Of a DNA stretch of 64,000 nt, positions 25,849 to 38,900 are shown in pieces; position 1 is the first letter of the stretch, and each line of letters starts with the position of its first letter. This stretch comes from Liolophura sinensis. Taxonomy: Eukaryota > Mollusca > Polyplacophora > Chitonida > Chitonidae. A program made the translations under genes and the position numbers. The notes below the pieces were generated by a model, which worked only from the letters and a program-made list of their open reading frames with translations, was not told where the DNA came from and searched no databases. Where the stretch lies: the NCBI RefSeq assembly GCF_032854445.1, contig NC_088303.1, forward strand, positions 10,053,501 through 10,117,500, in the 5' to 3' direction.

Positions 25849-28800
25849 AATGCCTTCATAGGTCCGCTGTCAAATCTCCCCTTTCTCTGGCATTTCTCCC
25901 ATTAACTGAACACAATATGGCAAAGTTATCATCGTAAACTGTTGGGTGAGTCAGTCAACCGACAGCTTTACCTTGTAGCGGTCAACTCTGCCCCTTTTCC
26001 TCTCACCACAATGCTGGGCGCCATTGCGTAAGAGAACTATTCTTGAGGACGGCGTGAAACACCAATCAGATAAATAAATAAATGTAGCAGCCACGAAGCG
26101 CTGTGGTTTCTCTGGAATTAATCGGGCAACATTGGTGGTTCGAAAATCAGTTTCTCATCGACAGTGACACAATGAACCATTTAATTGGATAATCTGATGT
26201 AGCACGATGGGTTCAATGCTGCAACTGAATCGTCTTGTGACGTAATACATGTAGGTTTCGTCTGTCAATCACTCAACCATCCTAGTGTCAATGGTTTCAT
26301 GCCAAGTGGAGTCAAAACCGTTATCCAAAGAGAAATAATATAAAACGAATGCTCTCTGTTACAGGTTTTGCTGAGGTCGGAGGTCTACAGGGTCTGTATG
26401 AGAAATACCCCGTGGCTGAGACGAACATTATAATTCCTAACACTACATGTCACCAGACCGACCCACAGGCCTTTAAGATGCTCCGGGATGTTGATGATGA
26501 CTACATGCCTTGGCTTGGGTTTCTCTTAGGGCAAACCCCGGGGTCAATCTGGTACTGGTGTACTGACCAGGTGGGTGACGAGAGGTACAGGCTAGCATGC
26601 GAACTCTTGTATTCAGTACCTATCTATTTTTTATTTGGTTTAGTCGTATCTTTATTTATTTTATTTGATTGCTGTTTAACGCTGTACTTAAGAATATTTC
26701 ATTTCTGGGCAGAAGGTCAGGTGTGGGTGCAGGAAGGGAAAAAAACAACAACATAGTACTTCGTGAAATACAGTGTACCATAAACCAGCCAGACAGGGAT
26801 TTGAACCCGATACCTCATGCAGCGGTCTTCATCATATATATGTTTATGTTATACCCTTTCAAAAGGTTTTCCTTTCTCTCAAATATAAGATGATTTCGTC
26901 AATGAGGTGTGGAAATTTAAATGATAAAATAATAAAAATTGAAGAGTACTTATACCTAAAGTCGCACAAAGGTACCATGACTGGTCTGTTTGTCATGTTT
27001 AGGAGATTCAGTTTAACTGTAGGCTTACATGCCTTCCGCTCTACCATAGTATATGATACCACCCTTTATTAAATCTCTGACAGCTTCGATTTTCCATTGG
27101 TAGGTGATAGTACAACGTGCTCTAGCAGCTAAAAGCCTGTCACACGCCCAGGGAGCTGCCCTTCTGGCCGGGGCCATTAAGGTACTGCCCCTCTTCATGA
27201 TGGTAATGCCGGGAATGGTCAGCCGAATCCTCTACCCAAGTAAGTTACCCATTGATACATCGATGAACCAATAGATCAGTCCGTCAATCGATCAGTGAAG
27301 CAATCGATCAGTCGAACATTCAACAACATATTAACCAAGCAAAAATACAGTCTTGCTGGAATTTACACCATAACAAAGACAATATATGTTCTGACCCATA
27401 CTTCGTACGCTCTAAACGTTCTAGGAAAGGATCTGGTACGGTAGGCGGGGAATCGGTCCCAGAGCGAGAAATTTTGCACCGCAAGAGGTGAAAATGACTA
27501 TAGCTGTGAGTGACAGCTACTGATACACTCGTAAGGCTTCTTCTTTCTTCAGTTTTGTTTTGCTCTTCTTTTCCTGTTATATGGCAAGCATGTGACTTGT
27601 GAAGTTCCAAACATGCACTGAAGCGATGGTCATGAAATAGAAAAAATGTAGCCGGCTCCAGTCACACTGCAATATCTTTTCTTTTCCATCAGACACTGTA
27701 GAACTGTCACAATCACTGCGCCAAGAATTTAACTTTCTGAAAAAGGTCCTGAGCACACAGTTATGCACCATTCAATTAAATACATATATAACAAATGTAT
27801 CTTTCAGCCTTACACTTCCGCTACGTATAACATGTTAATGTTAGCGATAGTTAGAGGACCACATTTGCTCTCAACCAAGATTCACGTCTGATGTCGCCAT
27901 AGTAGCCCAATGTTACGTAATACCATAGCTTATCCATTCTAATTCATAATAACACTTATTTAATGCAAGACGACCTTATTAACTACTCACACAAAAGTAT
28001 GTTTCCACAAAAAAAGAAAGAAAGAAAAAAAACAGATCCTCAAAGATTCAACTATTCTTGGCGGTGCAAGAAGTTCAACAGGAACTTCGCTAGTCCACTG
28101 TACTGTGGAAGATGCCCGAAAAAGTATGGCAGATTTTAAACTTGCCAAAACATGACAAAACTAATCACATTATAAAGTTGACAAACGTTAGCCAAATGGA
28201 AACTTTGAGAGCACGTAGAAATACACATATGAAAGTTTCAGTAAAGATATTCTCTGGTTAACGTTGATTTTGATACCGTAAATTAAAAACACAATGCCTC
28301 TTTTGAACGAAAAATTGGCGTTTTGGATCGAAAGTGCATTTTTGGCGGGTTGTTGCTAAGTAACCATTTCTTGTAAGGCCAAATAACTTTCATGGGTGCT
28401 TCGAACAAGATTTATACTTCTTATTTGGAAATTTACAGAATTGTACTGGGATTTTGAAATTTACCCTTTCTTATCGTACCTCTCTGGGGTCGATTCTCCG
28501 CCTATCATACGTAACTAGTAATAGGTAAAACTGGTGTCAAACGTGAGGCCCGTGTCATGCTGTGCCTAGTATATATATCCTTTGATCGTTAGCAATTTAG
28601 TTCAGCCAAAATCAGAAGTGATCAATTCTGATATTAAATGACATTTAAGGCATGGATACAAGGCACTGTGCAAAGTTCATTGGGCTAGGGGTGCTTCTAA
28701 TATACACAAGAATATAGTGCTTTTATGTTTAGCTGTTATGACTTCAAAAGACTTTATCGATACACGAAATGAACACAATTTTTGGTCGAATGACTGCCTG

Positions 28801-28918
28801 CTCGAGCGAATGATTCAGATAGTATGTGATACGACTGGACGAGGTCGCCGCCAAATGGAGGATACGCCTTTGGAATGAACTTCACTCTGTCACGTGATCC
28901 AAAGGGGAGCTACATATA

Positions 28919-28985
<67 letters not shown>

Positions 28986-29385
28986 TGTAACAGTGACTGA
29001 TCTATAATAATAACTTACTTTAGCCAGTTGTCGACATCCTTTGATAGTTAGCAATTTAGTTCAGAAAAAATCAAAAGCGATCAATTCTGATATTAAATGA
29101 CATTTCTCGACCTTTTTTTTTTTTACCATGGACACAAGGTACTGTGCAAAGTGCATTGGGCTAGGGGTGCTTCTAATATACACAAGAATATAGTGCTTTT
29201 ATGTTTAGCTGTTATGACTTCAAAAGACCTTTATCGATACACGAAACGAACACAATTGTTGGTCGAATGACTGCCTGCTCGAGCGAATGATTCAGACAGT
29301 ATGTGATACGACTGGACGAGTCGCCGCCAATGGAGGATACGCCTTTGGAATGAACTTCACTCTGTCACGTGATCCAAAGGGGAGC

Positions 29386-29450
<65 letters not shown>

Positions 29451-29858
29451 TATATAGATGTAACAGTGACTGATCTATAATAATAACTTACTTTAGCCAG
29501 TGTCGACATCCTTTGATAGTTAGCAATTTAGTTCAGAAAAAATCAAAAGCGATCAATTCTGATATTAAATGACATTTCTCGACCTTTTTTTTTTTTTACC
29601 ATGGACACAAGGTACTGTGCAAAGTGCATTGGGCTAGGGGTGCTTCTAATATACACAAGAATATAGTGCTTTTATGTTTAGCTGTTATGACTTCAAAAGA
29701 CTTTATCGATACACGAAACGAACACAATTGTTGGTCGAATGACTGCCTGCTCGAGCGAATGATTCAGACAGTATGTGATACGACTGGACGAGTCGCCGCC
29801 AAATGGAGGATACGCCTTTGGAATGAACTTCACTCTGTCACGTGATCCAAAGGGGAGC

Positions 29859-29940
<82 letters not shown>

Positions 29941-32900
29941 TGTAACAGTGACTGATCTATAATAATAACTTACTTTAGCCAGTGTCGACATCCTTTGATA
30001 GTTAGCAATTTAGTTCAGAAAAAATCAAAAGCGATCAATTCTGATATTAAATGACATTTCTCGACCTTTTTTTTTTTTTACCATGGACACAAGGTACTGT
30101 GCAAAGTGCATTGGGCTAGGGGTGCTTCTAATATACACAAGAATATAGTGCTTTTATGTTTAGCTGTTATGACTTCAAAAGACTTTATCGATACACGAAA
30201 CGAACACAATTGTTGGTCGAATGACTGCCTGCTCGAGCGAATGATTCAGACAGTATGTGATACGACTGGACGAGTCGCCGCCAAATCGAGGATACGACTT
30301 TGGAATGAACTTCACTCTGTCACGTGATCCAAACGGGAGCTACATGATTCATTGTGAAGTAGTGTGTCATTTAATCACGCTAGATTAGATTGGAGCAGGA
30401 AACTAATGGTAGCTTAAAAAGAGCGTGGGATTCAAGTTAAAATGCTATATATACATATACCAACATTGCTGTCGTCAACAGAATCAGTTTGTTGGCATGA
30501 TCCACAATTGCTCTGATAAGCATCAGAATGTAATATTATATATTGTAACACGATGTGAAGTGTGAACTGAACCTGTATATATCATAAATGTATGTTAACT
30601 GAAACAGAAACATTTATCCCACTCATCAGAAATCTGTTCCTGTGGCAGGACCTAAATTAACACGTAGAAAATATTGGCGTTAATGATTCTATCTGCTTAC
30701 AATCTTTAACTAAATCTGTTAAAGTTTGCGCATGATTCTCCGCATGGTGAATTGTGTATTTAAGAAAATAAGTTGTTTCTTGCGTTGCTGCTCAATGAAT
30801 TTACTTCATCGTGGTGTTTTCTTTTTCACTCAGCCATACTAGGGATAGTTAATAGTTGGATTGTTTACAAGCTCGTGGTAATACATACATGTACGTTCTT
30901 GTAAACGCAGAAAAACCTAGAAACAAAACACAGCGTTATCCTTTGCTAGTATTACTCTGATTATCAGACTATCTTTATCAGCAAAGCTGTTCTATCTAAT
31001 GGACAAATGATCAGTGCTCGTACATGTTGTTAACGAAGGAAACCTTACAATCCCCTGTCTTAGGTCCATCTTTCTTTAAAGCCCACATAGCTAAGCTTCT
31101 TAAGGAAGACATATCTACACATGCAAAACAGATTATATCGATCGTTTGGCTGTTGCTTTTGTCGTGCTGCAGGTTTGTATCGTGCCTCTTTGCTCGATCA
31201 AGATTGTCCATGTTGCGGTTCACGACTGCTAGATGAATATCAGATATGGTAGACAGAAAGTAGACAGAAAGAATTAGAGCGAAATACATCTTTTTCCAAT
31301 AGCGTTGTTTCGACGAGTTGTTGATTGGCTTACAGTGCCAAACTGAAGAAAGGTTTTAAAGGCTGTACAGAAGAATGCATTACTCATGTTACTGTGGATT
31401 GTTTTTAAGGCTGTACAGAAGAATGTATTACGCATGTTACTGTGGATTGTTTTTAAGGCTGTACAGAAGAATGTATTACGCATGTTACTGTGGATTGTTT
31501 TTAAGGATGTACAGAAGAATGTATTACGCATGTTACTGTGGATTGTTTTTAAGGCTGTACAGAAGAATGTATTACGCATGTTACTGTGGATTGTTTTTAA
31601 GGCTGTACAGAAGAATGTATTACGCATGTTACTGTGGATTGTTTTTAAGGCTGTACAGAAGAATGTATTACGCATGTTACTGTGGATTGTTTTTAAGGCT
31701 GTACAGAAGAATGTATTACGCATGTTACTGTGGATTGTTTTAAAGGCTGTACAGAAGAATGTATTTCGAATACTACTCTTGATTGTTTTAAAGGCTGTAC
31801 AGAAGAATGTATTCCGCATGCTACTGATGATTGCTTTTAAAGACGTACAGAAGAATGTATTACGAATCCTACTGTTGATTGTTTTAAAGGCTGTACAGAA
31901 GAATGTATTGCGCATGCTACTGATGATTGTTTTTAAAGCCGTACAGAAGAATGTATTACGAATGCTACTGTGTCAGCTACTTCATATAAGATGACATGAA
32001 CAGCCATACGAGCGCAGGTGATCGCTTATTATCATTAAGATACCGATATCAGTCTCGAGGAGTCCGTAGCTGATGCTGGGAATTAGACCTCGTGTATCAG
32101 AGCGAGTGCACCACAAGAATCTTACCCACACATAGCGATTATGTGAAGCTGTGGTTATACTCAAAACACATATAGATGTATGGTTCACAAAGAAGTTCCC
32201 AGCCTGTAAAATCATGATATAGTCAAAACACATATAGATGTATGGTTCACAAAGAAGTTCCCAGCCTGTAAAATCATGATATAGTCAAAACACATATAGA
32301 TGTATGGTTCACAAAGAAGTTCCCAGCCTGTAAAATCATGATATAAATCTATGGATTTTCACTTTGGCTTAATTGCCCCTTTAATTAGACCTCGTGTATC
32401 AGAGCGAGTGCACCACAAGAATCTTACCCACACATAGCGATTATGTGAAACTGTGGTTATACTCAAAACACATATAGATGTATGGTTCACAAAGAAGTTC
32501 CCAGCCTGTAAAATCATGATATAAATCTATGAATTTTCACTTTGGCTAAATTGCCCCTTTTCTCCTGATACTTAAAGAATGTATGAATGATTATGGCTTA
32601 ACGCCACATCGGCAATATTTCAGCCATATTGTGGCGAGAACAAGGTTTCAGCAAGGCGGTTTAAATTTTCGATATGGTGGTGAGAACATCAAAAAGGAAA
32701 CAAAAATGTTCGGACATGTTTAAAATCAGATAAGAAAATTAAAACAGTTAAAACTCGAAAACCAGCATATTTTAAAAATAGTGTATCTAGAAAACTACAT
32801 TATATAACTGCGATGCTGTCAAACAAATCATATATAGAGTTGATTGTGTAGAATCTTTGCCGAACATTGGCAAAGTCTACACAGTCAACCAGAATATGTT

Positions 32901-35900
32901 TGATGCCGTATTGAACACCAAATCCAACACATTCTGAGGCAGAGCCCCCATCAAGAATAAAATTGTGAGTTAGACGAGAATGCTCAATACGACACCTCGT
33001 TAAAACTAGTTGATCTCTGCGAGATACACTGTGAGTATACAAATTGAAGTGATACTTGAAGAGCAACAAAAGTGTCACAAACCTCTGTGTCTTAAAAGCA
33101 GGGTGATATGATAAGGACCCAGGGAATCTGAGTCGATTTCCTAAGTTGTAAAAAAATGTACAACAGTGTATTAAATCCGCGACTGGAACGGGGACAAAAC
33201 TTTTCTGCCCACTTTTGCCTGGTGTGACGTCATGAACGAACAGACGATGTCATCCATCGTGTAGTTACAAATGATCTTGTACTTTCAAACTTTCAAAAGG
33301 ACGCCATTGCCTGATTCATTGTCATGTGGGGAATATTATAACATCACACAAGCAAAATTTGTACGAAAAATAACGAGGATTTTGTTTTTTGAGGACTCTT
33401 CAGTTACATACTTAACGATTGTTATTCGTCGTAAATCCTTTGAACCATGGTGTTGGCCCTGTTCCATGGGATGGAATTCCTTCATATCATTTTGCTATTT
33501 ATACCCAGTTACTCTTGGGACAGGAGTGCCACTCAAGCTATCCACGTCTTCTGCTCATATCTGATTATACCCGCGGGCGGTGAATTGCTCATTGTACTGC
33601 GATTTCCAAAAATCGTTGAGTACGGCGTTATACAGCGATAAAAAATACTTTATAACTCTTTGTTTTCGTACTGTATAAGTATATAGCAAATATTGGTTCC
33701 ATACTACATGTATGCGGGATGAGAGGCAGTCATTTAACTATTCAAAATGTATCTACCTTTTTATGCTGAAAATGATGCATCTACATGTACCAATCTCACT
33801 TGCAAATTACATATCTTCCTTGATGCTCTGAACACTCAAATCCAAATAGAGCCTCTTGTGATTAGATCTGCCTTTGTAAGATGACCAGTTGTCCTTTGGT
33901 GGGTTCCGTTGGTTATGAATATTTACATATCGGAATTCAACCAATGAATCAAACATTCAACCAAGAGATCAATAAATCACTGTGTCCAATCCAATTTAAT
34001 TTAAGTGAATTAACTGATCAGCTAATGAACTAAGCAATCTTCTTTTTTGCAGATGAAGTAGGCTGTGTGGACCCTGAGGAGTGCTGGAAATACTGCCAGA
34101 GTCGAGCCGGCTGTACGAACATCGCCTACCCGAAGTTAGTGCTCGGCCTCATGCCTGTGGGTAAGTTCTTCCTTAACATCGGGTTCTCTCATTTCTCAAA
34201 CATTATCTTCAAACTCTTCTCTTTCATTATCACTGTCTGAGGTCAGTTATTGCTATATTACACTGCTACATAATATTATTACGTGATACTGCCGTATAGC
34301 GCGGCTATATCACCTTGTCACATCACACTATTATACAACAATGTTACATCACACTTCCACATCACATTGCTGCATCACATTATTATACCACAATGCTACA
34401 TCACACTTCTACATCATATTGCTACATCACATTGGCACATCACACTATTATACATCACATTGCTACATCACACTATTATACAACACTGTTACATCACATT
34501 ACTACATCACACTGTTATACAACAATGCTACATCACACTTCTACATCATATTGCTAGATCACATTGCTAGATCACATTGCTACATCACATTGCTACATTA
34601 CATTTCTACATCACACTTCTACATCACATTTCTACATCACATTGCTAGCACATGATCAGCCATTTATTTGTGATCAGTACAGTGAAGTGGCCAGATGACG
34701 TCAGAGCAATGGCGTTTCGTGTGTCAGGCTGGTTTGTTCAAGGTGAGTAGGGCGGACATTCCAATCACGTGATTGCCTTCAAACACGTGATAAGTGTTGA
34801 CTGGCCAGTTAATTATACCTTTATAGGAGACAAACAAAAACAATGTCTTCCAATTTTATATTCCTGAAACGTTGTACAACTGCAGTTGAAGACAACTTTT
34901 GATATGGCCTACTATTTGTCACATGACAATGGTGGTCTCACATTTTCCATTTAAGATTTACCCATTTAAGTCATTCCGACTATTTTTACACGTTTCTTCT
35001 ACCGGTTTCTAGGCTTCCCCTAAATCACCTGTGTCTAATGCATACCTGGTTAAAACAAAGATACTGTAAAAATCTTCGCATGTGATTAGAATACATTTAT
35101 TAGCTCACTTCCGTTGAAGTAATTTGAAAATAGTAAATAAAATAATCATATTTTGTGTCCGGTTTTGTGTGTTTGAAACTCAAATGGCGTCCACATTTGA
35201 TGACAGGATAACATTGACTCATTGGCGTAGGCCATAGGTGTTTAAACAATCTGTTATAGTTAGTCTGCATCAGTATGCATAGAGCCTATGCGGATATTGG
35301 CATCGAGTTAGTAATAGGCTTTACTGCTACTTAGGGTTTAGGGATTTGTGATTCGCTGTTTCTCTACACCGCCTATTGTAAGGAAGTGTTTGTCATGGGA
35401 GACAGAGGCCTACTGAAGAAGGTGGGTAGAGCCGAGGTAATCCCGTACCGTGAGGGATAAGGTATTTTAATAAGCTCGTATTCTTATCTCTAAACCGGTT
35501 CTTTTAGGGTATTGTTTGTCACATGTGGGTTATTTTTCACCTAGAAATTCCCAAACCATAATTTCTATCGGACCATACATTCCATGTGTAAAGCGCTCAG
35601 CCTGCATCAGCGTCCATCGGAATCTGCAAATTGATTTTGGATTTAACTTCGAGGAAGAATTAGAAAATAATCAACATAATTCAAACAATGGTTGCGTAGA
35701 TATTAATTCAGTATAAACATTTACAACAGCTATGAAGTATTTGTCTCTTGTCATGTTTGGTTTGATCCGAAGAGAGGTATATAATTCAAGTATAATATGG
35801 CGGATCAGTTAACCTCGCGTTAACATCAGCAGCCATGTATGAATCAACATTCATTTTATGGTCATAAATAACATAAAGAAACGTTTGCAATGTTTTCCTT

Positions 35901-38900
35901 AAGTTAACCTAACTAAGTTTTGACAAATGTGTGTGTGGTGCTTCAGAGGGCTACCTCATTGGTGTAGGGTAAAAATACATCAGCTAACATGGGTATATTT
36001 ACTTATTTCTTGATTTGATTGGTGTTTCACGCTGTACTCAAGAATATTTCACATGTAGGATGGAGGCCAGCATTATGATGGGAGGAAACTGGACAGAGCC
36101 CGTGGCAAACCCTCGACCATTTGCAAGTTGCTGACAGACCTTCTGACGTAGCCAGCATGAGGTGGAATTGAACTCATGGCGCCTTCACTGGTGAGAGTCT
36201 CCTGTGTCATTGCTCTGCGCTGTTACGCTAACCACGGTTGCCACGGAAGCCCCAACATGGGTACAAGTAACAGTTCTGTGCCCATATCCACACCTGCTAT
36301 TTCAATGTTATTAGTCTTCCAGTTGCCCCCTCCTCTATCCAAATGTTTTACGTTAACCACATCTCAGACAGCACATTAGAATTACTTCTTTACGGATTAT
36401 TTTAAGATTGATATACTGTGTTGCATTTCGTCTAGATGCAGTGAAGCCATTAGTTTGCTTTGGGCGTTATATTGGGTGTCAAAATTTTCTGAAGCATGTA
36501 ATAACGGTGTCCATTTGTCAAAAGGTCATATTGTCCAAGTGTAGTCTTCTCAACTATAGCAATGATACTACATTACATGGACATTTTTCCATTTTTGCCA
36601 TCTTTCGTCTTGGGTTTATTGTCAAAAACTATTGGTTTATGATGTGTATAATATTTACAATACTGTGTCCATACTTCATCATCCGATTGATTCTCTGGAG
36701 TTTAGCTTACATGATTACTCTGGCAATTTGATTAGAGTCTGCCTGTAGTGAAGAAATATGTGCATACTCAAAGGTGTGTTACCTAACCTTGCAATTTATG
36801 AAAACTGAGTTGTTTTATCATGCAGGGTCTTTCCGACCTCGCACTGGTTTCTCTAGTAATTGGCACGGACTCTGTGTAATATGTCAAAATTTTCATTCGC
36901 ATGGGGAATTAAGATCGCGGTTTGCAATGCATGAAAACAAACTACATAATGAAAGAGTTATTGCAGCTAAATGTATTTGACGTTTTGCAAAGAAATGGTC
37001 AGCAGGCGAACGTATCCGTGCGCATCAATATTAGATGAGACACATGTACTTTGTTTGATGCATCTTGTCTAAAATAAAAAGCTGTTCAATCAAACCCTTA
37101 TGAATGACAAATATAGGTTTTGATTAAGAAAGGAAATTTCTAATATCATTTCAGTTTATTCGGACCGAAAACGAATCTCTGTCTGGTTTGGGATCCAATT
37201 ATCTTCTCTTCATGTGATATAACACACCTATTCGTTTGTAATATGTTCACTCGTTTGTCGCCGTAAACAACCTGTGGATTGTTCAAATAATGCGAATTGC
37301 TTTTCAACGAAACGCCGATAGACGGTGCCTAAATTTAAATACCAGAATCGTTTTAATAGCCTAAATCGGTCAACGGCTGTTTTTTTTATAGTCTCCGATG
37401 TTTTGTCGCACTAAAATGTCCTTGCAGGTGACAATGTATTTTGTCACACAATGCAGTTGGTGGTATTTGTCACATAATGTTGCCCATCTTCAGGATTACG
37501 AGGCTTGATGATGGCTGTGATTATAGCAGCGCTGATGAGTGATCTGGACTCCATCTTCAACAGCGCCAGTACATTGTTCACCATCGACGTTTGGAAACGA
37601 CTGCGCAAGTATGCGTCTGTCAGAGAGCAAATGATCGTGGGCAGGTAAGACGTGTACAGAAAGTTAGGATTACTGATGGACTGACTGACGGACAAAAATA
37701 TCGAAACTGCTGTATTTGTAATTGGCTGTTGACTATATTGAAATTTGTAAAAAAAAAAAGATTATTTAATTCAGGAACTGTTAAAATGTAAATTGTGCCA
37801 CAATGACTTAGCTAACTCAAAGTTTCTCACCAGGAAATCGACTGTAAAATGTTTCAGACATGGAAGAATCAGCACTGAGATATTTGTTGTGGGTTGTGCA
37901 TCTGGAAAACATCTGCTCTATAACACTGAGAAGCCTTGGTTGTCCATCTTTGTATGTCCTGTTGAACAGCTTTTTTCCATAGGAATTTAGTGCTACGGCT
38001 GGTGCCAAACGAAAAGGTTGTCCCATCATTGTTCATCTGATGTTTTCATTAAAAAGACGAATTATGTATGAGGGTATATATTTGCCCTTGATCCGTCTCC
38101 CTCCATACCCCAATTTACAATCTACAAACAAGTAGATCGTGAGCAGTGACGTGAGCAGCATTTTCAGTCACATATTTTTGTTTCAGAATATTCATCGTCG
38201 TCATGACCGGGCTCGCGGTTGCCTGGGTGCCTGTTGTCAAGGAAACACAAGGGGGACAACTGTTTGTCTACATACAGGAAATCACAAACTACTTGGCACC
38301 GCCATTTGCAATGATTTTCCTTCTGGCCATTTTGGTGCCACGTATCAACGAAAAGGTGAGATGTATTTGGCTTCTGGTGAAATTCGCTGCTCTGCCTCCT
38401 TTAGTTGAACCATCTCCCAAAGATCTTGTCGCCGTCTTATAAATAACATACTACTGATTACGAGTAAAATATCATGAAAACAAACAGAAATGCACCATAT
38501 CAATTATGGGTGTATTTGCAGTATAGTTTTATCAATCGTTACCTAGATGTTTGAACATTATGGAACTCATTCAACATATAAATATATAACAAGTACAATA
38601 CACAACAATACAACAAATCAAAAGTCTATGTAACTTGAAAAGTATTATCTTTACTTAATGATAAATATTGACATTACTTTTACAATGGCATATTTTCCTG
38701 TCTAAACTAACATTTAGATGTTCATTGAATACCCTTGTGTTTAAATAGAAAAAAAACGTGCGATCTCTTATAATCGAGGTGTTTCGTAGTGTTAAACGTT
38801 TTTACCGTAGTTCCATTTCATTCGTTTTTCCTTTGCTTCTTTGATAGAACCGGGCAAACATTAACTTTGGTACTGTTAGAAATGAGTACATTAGTTATTT

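Noticed and set aside
31274-31994. Open frames of about 200 codons on both strands
   Set aside because: Translation of the 48-bp array; no family similarity, and open on both strands only because 48 is divisible by three.
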